DNA of 15,473 nucleotides from an uncultured Clostridia bacterium (GTDB lineage: Bacteria > Bacillota > Clostridia > TANB77 > CAG-508), in the NCBI GenBank assembly GCA_947599995.1, contig CANQFW010000027.1, positions 1-15,473 of the forward strand, written 5' to 3'. Both the position numbers and the translations under genes were made by a program. Below are positions 7,946 to 14,650 of the stretch, one piece after another (within the stretch, counting starts at the first letter, position 1; each line of letters begins with the position of its first letter). A model generated the notes under the pieces. That model worked only from the letters and a program-made list of their open reading frames with translations, did not search any database and had not been told where the DNA came from.

Positions 7946-9004
7946 ATGGATAGAACAAATACAAGAGCAATTAAAGTAGGAAATGTACAAATAGGTAATC
8001 AAAATAAAGTGGTAATACAGTCAATGTGTAATACAAAAACAAAAGATATAAAAGCTACTGTAAAACAAATTTTAGACTTAGAGAAAGCTGGTTGTGAAAT
8101 CATTAGAGTAGCTTGTTTGGATTTAGAAGATGCAAAAGCAATAAAATCAATAAAACAACAAATACATATTCCAATAGTTGCAGACATACATTTTGATTAC
8201 AAAATAGCTCTTGAGGCAATAGATTCAGGAGTTGACAAAGTTAGAATAAATCCTGGAAATATTGGAAGTAAAGAAAAAGTAAAGGCAGTAGTTGACAAAT
8301 GTAAAGAAAATAACATTCCAATAAGGATAGGGGTAAATGCTGGCTCATTAGAAAGAGATTTGTTAGATAAATATCAAAGACCTACACCAGAAGCAATGGT
8401 GGAAAGTGCCAAAAGACATGTGAAAATTTTAGAAGAACTTGACTTTTTTGATATTGCAATTTCTTTAAAAGCATCTGATTTGGATTTATGCATAAAAGCA
8501 TATGAAATGGCAAGCAAGGAGTTTAAGTATCCAATGCACTTGGGAATAACAGAAGCTGGTACGGAATTTAGTGGAACAATCAAATCAAGCATAGGTTTAG
8601 GAATATTGCTAAAACAAGGAATTGGTGATACATTAAGGGTTTCTCTTTCAGATGACCCAATAAAGGAAATAAAGGTTGCAAAGGAAATTTTGAAAGATTG
8701 TAATTTATATAAAAATAATCCAACTTTGATTTCTTGCCCAACTTGTGGAAGAACACAAATTGACTTAATCCCAATGGCAAAAGAAATAGAAGAATTTTTA
8801 CAAGGATTGAATTCTAATATTAAGGTTGCTGTAATGGGATGTGTTGTTAATGGACCAGGTGAAGCAAGAGAAGCTGATATTGGAATTGCAGGAGGAATAA
8901 GAGAAGGAATACTATTTAAAAAAGGACAAATAATTAAAAAGGTACCTCAAGAAAAGATAGTTGAAACATTAAAAGAAGAAATATTAAATATGATAAATAT
9001 GTAA
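7946..9004 (+). CDS. ispG: 4-hydroxy-3-methylbut-2-enyl diphosphate synthase (flavodoxin-type IspG)
   Basis: The 352-residue protein is full length for the short bacterial IspG. An N-terminal TIM barrel carries VIQSMCNTKTKD, IVADIHFDYKIAL, VRINPGNIG and IRIGVNAGSLE. The C-terminal [4Fe-4S] domain carries C264 and C267 in SCPTCGRTQ, and C299 with Glu306 in GCVVNGPGEA, the expected three cysteines plus glutamate ligand. The enzyme converts methylerythritol cyclodiphosphate to HMBPP, the penultimate step of the MEP isoprenoid pathway, in the cytoplasm and sensitive to oxygen. GGAGGA lies 5 nt before the ATG. It is 29 nt after the response regulator and 20 nt before ispH, so these genes are very likely co-transcribed. 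The dxr and rseP neighbours seen in many Clostridia are absent here. Confidence 0.96.
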   Translation: MDRTNTRAIKVGNVQIGNQNKVVIQSMCNTKTKDIKATVKQILDLEKAGCEIIRVACLDLEDAKAIKSIKQQIHIPIVADIHFDYKIALEAIDSGVDKVRINPGNIGSKEKVKAVVDKCKENNIPIRIGVNAGSLERDLLDKYQRPTPEAMVESAKRHVKILEELDFFDIAISLKASDLDLCIKAYEMASKEFKYPMHLGITEAGTEFSGTIKSSIGLGILLKQGIGDTLRVSLSDDPIKEIKVAKEILKDCNLYKNNPTLISCPTCGRTQIDLIPMAKEIEEFLQGLNSNIKVAVMGCVVNGPGEAREADIGIAGGIREGILFKKGQIIKKVPQEKIVETLKEEILNMINM

Positions 9005-9024
9005 CTAAGGTGTGAAGGATTTTT

Positions 9025-9924
9025 ATGAAAATAATATTAGGAAAAACATCAGGTTTTTGTTATGGAGTAAAAAGGGCTGTTGATGGAGCGACAGAGGAAC
9101 TAAAAAAAGGAACTCATTATTGTTTAGGAGAAATTATTCATAATAAAAATGTAATAAAAAAGTTAGAGCAAAAAGGAATGAAATTCGTTGAAAATGTTGA
9201 TGACGCAATAGATAAGATAATAATTAGAGCACATGGTATACCAAAAGAAGTTTATAAAAGAGCTACTGATTTAAATATAAAAGTAAAAGATTTGACTTGT
9301 CCAAGTGTTTTAAAAATACATGAAATGGCAGAAAAGTATAGTAGAGATGGTTATTTTATTATTTTAGTTGGAGCTCAGGCACATCCAGAGGTAATAGGAA
9401 CATTTAGTTTTTGTGGAAATGAATCTTTTGTTATAAACGATATAAAAGATGTTTTTCCATGTATAGAAAAAATAGAATTAAGCAATTTAAAAAATGTTTT
9501 AGTAATAGCACAGACTACATATAATTCGGAAAAATTTGACGAAATTGTGAAGAGCTTAAAAGAAAATTTAAAAGATAAAAATTTAGAGATTAAAAAAACA
9601 ATTTGTACTGCAACAGAAATGAGACAAAAAGAGACTGCTCAAATTGCAAAAAATGTAGATATAATGATTATTATTGGAGATAAAAAGAGTTCAAATACAA
9701 ATAAATTATGTGACATTTCAAAAAAATATTGTAAAAACGTATTTTTGGTTCAAAATAAGGATGAGCTTAAAAAAATAAGACTTTTTGAAGCAAATAATGT
9801 TGGAATTATGGGAGGAGCTTCTACACCAGAAGAAGATATTAAAGAAATAATAGCAACTTTAGAGGGTATATATAATAAAAAGAAGGAGGAATATGTTAGT
9901 ATGTTAAAAGCTAACATGTGCTAA
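9025..9924 (+). CDS. ispH: 4-hydroxy-3-methylbut-2-enyl diphosphate reductase
   Basis: The 299-residue IspH (LytB) has the three cluster cysteines C12 (SGFCYGVKRA), C92 (LTCPSV) and C194 (TICTATEMRQ), plus histidines H39, H70 (RAHG) and H120 with E122 (AHPEV) expected at the active site. It reduces HMBPP to IPP and DMAPP, the step after IspG, which is encoded 20 nt upstream. Start ATG has GAAGGA 6 nt before it. In many Clostridia IspH is fused to S1 RNA-binding domains; here it stands alone. The last 11 or so residues (EYVSMLKANMC) are encoded by the hairpin element that precedes the next gene and look like an added tail rather than IspH proper. The stop lies 5 nt before the pilin-like ATG. 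Confidence 0.96.
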   Translation: MKIILGKTSGFCYGVKRAVDGATEELKKGTHYCLGEIIHNKNVIKKLEQKGMKFVENVDDAIDKIIIRAHGIPKEVYKRATDLNIKVKDLTCPSVLKIHEMAEKYSRDGYFIILVGAQAHPEVIGTFSFCGNESFVINDIKDVFPCIEKIELSNLKNVLVIAQTTYNSEKFDEIVKSLKENLKDKNLEIKKTICTATEMRQKETAQIAKNVDIMIIIGDKKSSNTNKLCDISKKYCKNVFLVQNKDELKKIRLFEANNVGIMGGASTPEEDIKEIIATLEGIYNKKKEEYVSMLKANMC

Positions 9925-9929
9925 AGGAT
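9883..9929 (+). promoter_or_regulatory. Split ribosome binding site hairpin before the pilin-like gene (copy 1)
   Basis: AAGGAGGA (9883-9890) is followed by stem ATATGTTAG (9891-9899), an 11-nt loop and the partner CTAACATGT (9911-9919; one G-U pair), then GCTAAAGGAT and ATG 9930. Folding removes 29 nt and leaves 11 nt between GGAGG and the ATG. A near copy lies before asd. Confidence 0.6.
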
Positions 9930-10481
9930 ATGTCTAATTATAACAATAGAGGAATAACACTAGTTGCACTAATTATAACAATAGTAGTTATAATAATAAT
10001 TGCATCAATTGGTGCAACCATAGGTAGAAATTTAATAGATAAATCAAAAGTGGAAAATTTAACTACTAATATGCTAATAATAAAATCTAAAGCAAAAGTT
10101 TTTGAAGAAGAAGTTGAATCAAAAACGTGGAATTTTAGTGATACATGCGAGGAAGGGTCTACAATTTCAAAAAAAGAAGAAGGAAGACGAGATCATTTTA
10201 AAAATGAATATAATTTTACACTTATTGACAACAGTAATTCGTCAACATTTGGCATTAGTAGTCTCGAAAGTGATAGTGTTTATTATGCATTAGGTGAAGA
10301 AGCACTAAAAAATATGGGAGTAGCAAGTCTATTGGAAGATGGGAAGAGCTACTATGTTGTAAAGTATACTGTGAAGGATAACAAATATGATGATATTGAT
10401 ATTTACTATACTAAGGGTGTAAAATATGAAAAAAATAAATATTATGCCTTGTCAGAATTGCAAGAGATTTTGAATATTTAG
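9930..10481 (+). CDS. Type IV pilin-like / pseudopilin protein
   Basis: The 183-residue protein begins with a short basic leader (MSNYNNRG) and then ITLVALIITIVVIIIIAS, matching a prepilin leader, cleavage after Gly and a hydrophobic assembly helix (about residues 9-32). The usual Glu at mature position 5 is Ala, as in many Clostridial pilin-like proteins. The rest is an acidic extracytoplasmic domain of unknown fold, ending with a YDDIDIYYTKGVKYEKNKYY stretch. GTG 9918 would add four residues, but ATG 9930 is preferred because its split RBS matches that of asd. No prepilin peptidase, pilus ATPase or other pilin adjoins it. It lies directly after ispH, apparently in the same transcript. A surface role is likely; assembly into a pilus is unproven. 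Confidence 0.8.
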   Translation: MSNYNNRGITLVALIITIVVIIIIASIGATIGRNLIDKSKVENLTTNMLIIKSKAKVFEEEVESKTWNFSDTCEEGSTISKKEEGRRDHFKNEYNFTLIDNSNSSTFGISSLESDSVYYALGEEALKNMGVASLLEDGKSYYVVKYTVKDNKYDDIDIYYTKGVKYEKNKYYALSELQEILNI

Positions 10482-10532
10482 CTTAGTATATTTTGCAAAA
10501 ATTAAATTATATATTTTAATAAATTTAGAATA

Positions 10533-10579
10533 AAAAAATGACATTCTCCATCTGTAAAACAAAATGGGGAATGTCTTTT
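10533..10579. terminator. Bidirectional terminator between convergent genes
   Basis: GACATTCTCCAT (10540-10551) pairs with ATGGGGAATGTC (10564-10575) through 12 bp with one G-U pair. It is flanked by AAAAAAA (10533-10539) and TTTT (10576-10579), giving U-runs in both directions. It ends the pilin-like gene on the plus strand and the HExxH gene on the minus strand, whose stop codon overlaps the flank. Confidence 0.85.
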
Positions 10580-11666
10580 AAAAATTACTGTAACTATCTT
10601 TATGACAAAATAGCTTTCTAAATTTACACAAAAACCTAAAAAACAAATTCGAAGAATTATTCGAAACAGCGGTTTCAATCCCGCCATTTTCCAAAATATT
10701 ACATTTATGTTCCAATTTATTCATAGTCAAAGCATAATAGTTGTCAAAAAATTTATAATTTTGTGAATTACCAATTATATCACTAAATTTATATAATTTT
10801 CTTCTATAATTTTCAAGTGTTTCTAAATCATTAATTTGAGTAAATCCTTTATCAAAAAAAGAAGTTATTATTAAATTTTGAGTTTCTAGAAAAGTATAGG
10901 TCATTTTTTCTTTATATTTGTTTAGTTTTCTGTTAAGTTTTTCTATTGAAGATGAATTTTCATCTATACTAAAAATTTTGTTATTTAATAATACGATTTT
11001 TTCTTCTAATTTTAAAATTAAGTCAAATAATTTTTCCAATTTAGAAAATGTTCTAGGTGATGTATTTTTAATTATTTCATTTTTAAAGTCATCTGTAGAG
11101 AAAAATGTACTTTTAAATAAAATATCTTCATCAATAAAGTAAAGAAGTTCACCTAAAAGAGCACATTCTAAAGGATAGTATGAAGGACTAGGGGTATAGA
11201 GATTTATTCCATAATATTTTTCGTAATCTGGTTTAATTCCTATAATCTTAGAAGCTAGATACTGAACAGCAGCTTCATTTAGACCAAGTCCATGTGGGCT
11301 AGAAGTTGAATATGTGCATAGTCCCATTTTTAAAAGATTGTGTTTACTGTCTTTTACTTCTTGAAGATAATGCAAACATTCATGAACTGCAAATTCTTCT
11401 AAATCTTCATCTGCAATATGATTGTTAAAATATATCGAACAATTTTTATAAAAATAATTTGCCTCTGCAATTCCTTCAGGCATTTTAGCTTTATACATAT
11501 TGAGTCTAGAAAGTTTATCAAAAGTTTTATGCTCATCTATTCCAAAATTAGGAAATGTAGCTATAATTTTTTTAGAAACATTTTGTGAAATTCTATTGAC
11601 TGTTAGTGTATCTAACTTGTCAGTGACTTCAATGCCAGCTTTCTTTAGTTCTATTTCTACATTCAT
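10578..11666 (-). CDS. Hypothetical protein with HExxH metallopeptidase-like motif
   Basis: I do not recognise this 362-residue family. Residues 95-99 are HECLH, in the helix EEFAVHECLHYLQE, and about 30 residues on lies GLGLNEAAVQYLASKI with Glu131. An HExxH helix followed by a downstream glutamate helix is the zinc-site pattern of gluzincin-type metallopeptidases, so H95, H99 and E131 are candidate ligands and E96 the candidate base. Residues about 205-325 are helical and Lys/Glu-rich, with likely coiled coil (KLEKLFDLILKLEEKIVLLN). The tail is short, basic and Cys/Phe-rich. There is no signal peptide, so it is probably cytoplasmic. AAGGAG lies 7 nt before the ATG. It is downstream of asd on the same strand, but with its own -10-like box. 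Peptidase activity is inference. Confidence 0.8.
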   Translation of the reverse strand: MNVEIELKKAGIEVTDKLDTLTVNRISQNVSKKIIATFPNFGIDEHKTFDKLSRLNMYKAKMPEGIAEANYFYKNCSIYFNNHIADEDLEEFAVHECLHYLQEVKDSKHNLLKMGLCTYSTSSPHGLGLNEAAVQYLASKIIGIKPDYEKYYGINLYTPSPSYYPLECALLGELLYFIDEDILFKSTFFSTDDFKNEIIKNTSPRTFSKLEKLFDLILKLEEKIVLLNNKIFSIDENSSSIEKLNRKLNKYKEKMTYTFLETQNLIITSFFDKGFTQINDLETLENYRRKLYKFSDIIGNSQNYKFFDNYYALTMNKLEHKCNILENGGIETAVSNNSSNLFFRFLCKFRKLFCHKDSYSNF

Positions 11667-11703
11667 TTAGTGCTCCTTTATAAAATCTTATATTTATATA
11701 AAC

Positions 11704-11732
11704 ATTATACTACAAAATTCCCTATATAGTAT
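11704..11732 (-). promoter_or_regulatory. Possible promoter of the HExxH gene
   Basis: A perfect TATAAT reads on the minus strand at 11709-11704, about 40 nt before the ATG. No good -35 lies at 16-18 bp (ATACTA at 11732-11727 is weak), so it may need an activator or only supplement read-through from asd. Confidence 0.35.
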
Positions 11733-11764
11733 GTCATCAATATTACTTTTTTTTTACAAATATA

Positions 11765-12751
11765 TTACAAGAGTTTTTCCATTATTTGTACAGCGTTACT
11801 GGCAGCACCTTTCCTTATATTATCTGCTACAACCCATAAATTAAGAGAGTTCTTTTGACTAAAATCCCTTCTTATTCTTCCAACAAATACATCATCTTTA
11901 CCTGAAACTTTAGTGGCAATAGGGTAAACATTATTGTTTATATCATCCATAACAACGATATGAGGCGTGTCTGATAAAATTTTAAAAATATCATCTAATT
12001 CAAAGTCTTTATCAAACTCAACATTTATAGACTCACCGTGGCAGTTTTCTACTGGAACTCTAACAGTTGTAGCCGTTATTTTTATGTTTGTTTTCCCTAA
12101 AATTTTTCTTGTTTCATTAATCATTTTATGTTCTTCTTTAGTGTATCCATCATCCATAAAAACGTCTATTTGTGGAAGACAATTATTGTAAATTGGGTGT
12201 GGAAATTTTTTTAAAGAAGAATAATCAGCCTTAGAAAGCAAATCTTCTAAACCGTTTTTCCCTGCACCAGATACTGCTTGATATGTAGAGTAAACAATTC
12301 TTTTAATATTATATCTATCATCAAGAACTTTTAAGGGAACAACAGCTTGAATTGTAGAGCAATTTGGATTGGCGATTATACCTTTATTTTTAAAAATATC
12401 ATTGGGGTTGACTTCAGGAACAACAAGAGGCACATTTTCATCCATTCTAAAAGCATTACTGTTATCAATTACGATACAATTTTTTGAAGCAGCAATGGGG
12501 GCGTATTTTTTTGAAGTTTCGCCACCTGCAGAGAATATTGCGAAATTAAAACCTTCATCAAAAGATTTTTCAGTTAATTCCTCTACAATATATTCTTTAC
12601 CAAAAAATTTTAATTTACTTCCAGCAGATTTTTTTGAAGCGAAAAGCTTATATTTAAAATTTGGAAAGTTCTTTTCTTCTAGAACTTTTAAAACAGTTCT
12701 ACCAACAAGACCTGTTGCACCTACTATAGCAAGTTTATAATTTTTTTCCAT
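11765..12751 (-). CDS. asd: Aspartate-semialdehyde dehydrogenase
   Basis: The protein is 328 residues from the chosen ATG, normal for the family. It starts MEKNYKLAIVGATGLVG, with the NADP-binding GATGLVG at residues 11-17. The catalytic Cys is in ANPNCSTIQ (C131), followed by YQAVSGAGK and the substrate-binding RVPVENCHGES (R231, H238). It reduces aspartyl phosphate to aspartate semialdehyde, the branch point to lysine/diaminopimelate, threonine and methionine. The frame stays open to an ATG at 12856, but those 35 extra residues come from the leader hairpin region and have no counterpart in Asd. The chosen start has the same split RBS as the pilin-like gene. No other amino-acid biosynthesis gene is adjacent, and no lysine riboswitch is visible upstream. 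Confidence 0.95.
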   Translation of the reverse strand: MEKNYKLAIVGATGLVGRTVLKVLEEKNFPNFKYKLFASKKSAGSKLKFFGKEYIVEELTEKSFDEGFNFAIFSAGGETSKKYAPIAASKNCIVIDNSNAFRMDENVPLVVPEVNPNDIFKNKGIIANPNCSTIQAVVPLKVLDDRYNIKRIVYSTYQAVSGAGKNGLEDLLSKADYSSLKKFPHPIYNNCLPQIDVFMDDGYTKEEHKMINETRKILGKTNIKITATTVRVPVENCHGESINVEFDKDFELDDIFKILSDTPHIVVMDDINNNVYPIATKVSGKDDVFVGRIRRDFSQKNSLNLWVVADNIRKGAASNAVQIMEKLL

Positions 12752-12797
12752 TTTTTTAGCATATGTTAGTCTTAATTTTCTAACATATATCCTCCTT
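12752..12797 (-). promoter_or_regulatory. Split ribosome binding site hairpin before asd (copy 2)
   Basis: On the minus strand: AAGGAGG (12797-12791), AT, stem ATATGTTAG (12788-12780), a 10-nt loop, perfect partner CTAACATAT (12769-12761), then GCTAAAAAA and ATG 12751. The folded spacing from GGAGG to ATG is 11 nt, the same as in copy 1. Confidence 0.6.
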
Positions 12798-12812
12798 TTT
12801 TTAAAAATTTGT

Positions 12813-12866
12813 AAGCTTTGAAAGCTTTTGTAGGCTGGAAGGTTGAAAAAGTTCAACCTTAACCTA
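12813..12866 (-). promoter_or_regulatory. Structured asd leader with two hairpins
   Basis: Reading on the minus strand, TAGG...CCTA (12866-12863 / 12834-12831) encloses a perfect 9-bp stem AAGGTTGAA / TTCAACCTT (12860-12852 / 12847-12839) with a 4-nt loop. A second stem AAGCTTT / AAAGCTT (12827-12821 / 12819-12813) follows. Neither has a U-run, so they are not terminators. They may be regulatory or may stabilise the mRNA. Confidence 0.4.
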
Positions 12867-12880
12867 TATATATTTTATGA

Positions 12881-12953
12881 AAAAAAGGGTATTTTGGTGT
12901 CTTAAGCTTAAACGTTATTTTTTGTAACATTTAAGCTGTAATACCAAAATACC
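12881..12953 (-). terminator. Strong terminator of the GH57 gene
   Basis: On the minus strand GGTATTTTGGT (12953-12943) pairs perfectly with ACCAAAATACC (12898-12888). Inside it a 13-bp stem (12937-12925 with 12917-12905, one G-U pair) extends the hairpin. TTTTTT follows at 12886-12881. It starts at the base after the stop codon. Confidence 0.88.
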
Positions 12954-14537
12954 TTAGCAATAGATTCTATAATCAATATCTGGAAAAATGCAATCTTTTT
13001 CCTCAATTTCTTTTAAAAACTTTTTATCAATTTTATTATTCATAATTTGGTCATAAAGTTTAGTAAATCTACCAATATGATCTTTAATTCTTTTTTTGGC
13101 ATAATCTACCATAGTACCATTTGTTATAATAAATAACCAATCACTACTCTGTGCAAGAAGTAATTCACGAGCAGCTTGATTTAATGCTTGCTCTTTTATT
13201 CCTTTTTCATCTGGAAAAAGATTAGCTAACTTGCACATTCGGTCACCGGCAACATGAAGATGCCTATGTGCATAATCATTTGTAGGGTTAAGCCAAACTT
13301 CGCTGTATCCATTGGCACCCCAACTTGATCTGCATGGTTGACATTGCTGAATCTCTGGATATTTATCTATATATTCAGAAGGAGTAATAAGTTCGAAGTT
13401 ACATTCATCGTAGTAAATTTTTTTAAATAAAATATAAATCCAATATGGTCCTTCATACCACCAGTGTCCATAAAGTTCAGCATCGTAAGGACATAGTACG
13501 ATAGGAGGCTTATGCATAAATGGCGCAGCGTTTGCAATTTGCTTTGTTCTACTATCCAAAAAGTGTCCTGCTTGACGTTCTGCTGAATCTTTTGCCCATT
13601 GAACATCATAATAATCTTTATTGTCTGTATTTCCTGTAATTCTATGATATTTAATGCCTGTATGAACTCTGACACCATTGTGTGCTATATAAGGCTTTAT
13701 ATAGTCATAATCTGCTTCATATCCAATATCTCTATAAAAATCTCTATAATTGTAGTCCCCAGGGTACCCATTAATTGAACTCCAGACTTGTCTTGAGGAC
13801 TCCATGTCCCTTCCAAAAACAGTAAATCCTTGAGGAGAAACAATTGGAGCTAGAGTTCCATAGATTGGAGTAGGATCAGCGTACAAAACTCCATGTGATT
13901 CAACAATTGCGTAGTCAATACCGAATTCTCTTAAATATTTATCTGCCTCGGGAATATAACCACATTCTGGAAGCCAAATACCACGAGGCTTTCTATCAAA
14001 ATATTTTTCATATGTTTGAACACCTACTGCAATTTGAGCACGAATGGTTTTTTCATTTACACATAAAATTGGGAAGTACCCATGTGTTGCACCACAAGTT
14101 ATAATTTCTAATACGCCAATATCTTGAAAATGTTTAAATTGCTTTATTATATCACATTTAAAAACATCTCTAAATAATTTTAAATCATTTGAATATCTTT
14201 CGAAATAATATTTAGATAATCTATTTAGTCTCTCATCATAAGTTGTTCTTTTTATTTCTTTTTTAGATAGTTCTATTAATTTTTCTAAATAATTAATATA
14301 TTTTTGTTGGAGTAGTTTATTATCAAGCATTGAAAGTAGAGGAGGTGTCATTGACATTGTAATTTTAAATTTTACTTTTTCATCTGTTAACTTTTGAAAG
14401 TTTTGTAGTAGTGGTATATATGTTTCTGAAATTGCTTCATATAGCCAAGATTCTTCTAAATAATCATCACTTTCAGGGTGATGAATAAATGGAAGATGTG
14501 CATGTAATACAAAGCTTACGTATCCTTTTTTTTCCAT
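12954..14537 (-). CDS. GH57 family 1,4-alpha-glucan branching enzyme
   Basis: The 527-residue protein has the GH57 layout: an N-terminal HAHLPFIHHP motif (12-21), the nucleophile Glu191 in GIWLPECGY, the acid/base Asp352 in CPYDAELYGHWWYEGP, and the conserved SSWGANGYSEVWLN (404-417) of the branching-enzyme subgroup. A C-terminal helical DUF1957-type domain follows (about 420-520). The enzyme transfers alpha-1,4-glucan segments to alpha-1,6 branch points in glycogen-like polymers and is cytoplasmic. Length matches TK1436-type enzymes. AAGGAG lies 8 nt before the ATG. The DUF4912 gene upstream on the same strand is a frequent Clostridial partner, supporting a glucan role. An alpha-amylase or glucanotransferase of the same family is the main alternative. 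Confidence 0.92.
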   Translation of the reverse strand: MEKKGYVSFVLHAHLPFIHHPESDDYLEESWLYEAISETYIPLLQNFQKLTDEKVKFKITMSMTPPLLSMLDNKLLQQKYINYLEKLIELSKKEIKRTTYDERLNRLSKYYFERYSNDLKLFRDVFKCDIIKQFKHFQDIGVLEIITCGATHGYFPILCVNEKTIRAQIAVGVQTYEKYFDRKPRGIWLPECGYIPEADKYLREFGIDYAIVESHGVLYADPTPIYGTLAPIVSPQGFTVFGRDMESSRQVWSSINGYPGDYNYRDFYRDIGYEADYDYIKPYIAHNGVRVHTGIKYHRITGNTDNKDYYDVQWAKDSAERQAGHFLDSRTKQIANAAPFMHKPPIVLCPYDAELYGHWWYEGPYWIYILFKKIYYDECNFELITPSEYIDKYPEIQQCQPCRSSWGANGYSEVWLNPTNDYAHRHLHVAGDRMCKLANLFPDEKGIKEQALNQAARELLLAQSSDWLFIITNGTMVDYAKKRIKDHIGRFTKLYDQIMNNKIDKKFLKEIEEKDCIFPDIDYRIYC

Positions 14538-14555
14538 TTTATTGTCTCCTTTATA

Positions 14556-14575
14556 ATTCTATTAGTTAATAGAAT
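14556..14575 (-). promoter_or_regulatory. Palindrome just upstream of the GH57 ribosome binding site
   Basis: ATTCTATTA and TAATAGAAT form a perfect 20-nt palindrome with a two-base centre, 4 nt before AAGGAG. It could be an operator or a short mRNA hairpin. No regulator is known for it. Confidence 0.35.
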
Positions 14576-14596
14576 CTATATTTATATAAAATATAA

Positions 14597-14642
14597 AGGT
14601 TTGAATTTTAATTATTAAATGTTCCAAACCTCAATTTTTTTT
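14597..14642. terminator. Probable terminator between the DUF4912 and GH57 genes
   Basis: AGGTTTGAA (14597-14605) pairs with TTCCAAACCT (14622-14631) with one bulged base. On the plus side it is followed by TTTTTTTT (14635-14642); on the minus side by a weaker T-rich stretch (TTTATATTTTATAT). It lies about 20 nt after the DUF4912 stop, so partial termination on the minus strand is expected. Confidence 0.5.
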
Positions 14643-14650
14643 ACTTAATA

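Noticed and set aside
9883..9932. Insertion sequence remnant or attachment site
   Set aside because: Two copies share a hairpin, but I see no target-site duplication, transposase or integrase; the constant offset from SD to start codon fits an RNA element better.
10578..11666. ImmA/IrrE-type protease of a toxin-antitoxin or phage system
   Set aside because: No HELGHxxxH-like ImmA pattern, no adjacent helix-turn-helix partner and no phage genes are present.
12752..12856. 35-codon N-terminal extension of Asd
   Set aside because: It is translated from the hairpin leader and lies before the canonical nucleotide-binding start; no RBS precedes the ATG at 12856.
12752..12880. Lysine riboswitch or T-box upstream of asd
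   Set aside because: The spacer is only about 130 nt with two small stems, lacks the multi-helix core of a lysine riboswitch, and has no T-box sequence or terminator/antiterminator pair.
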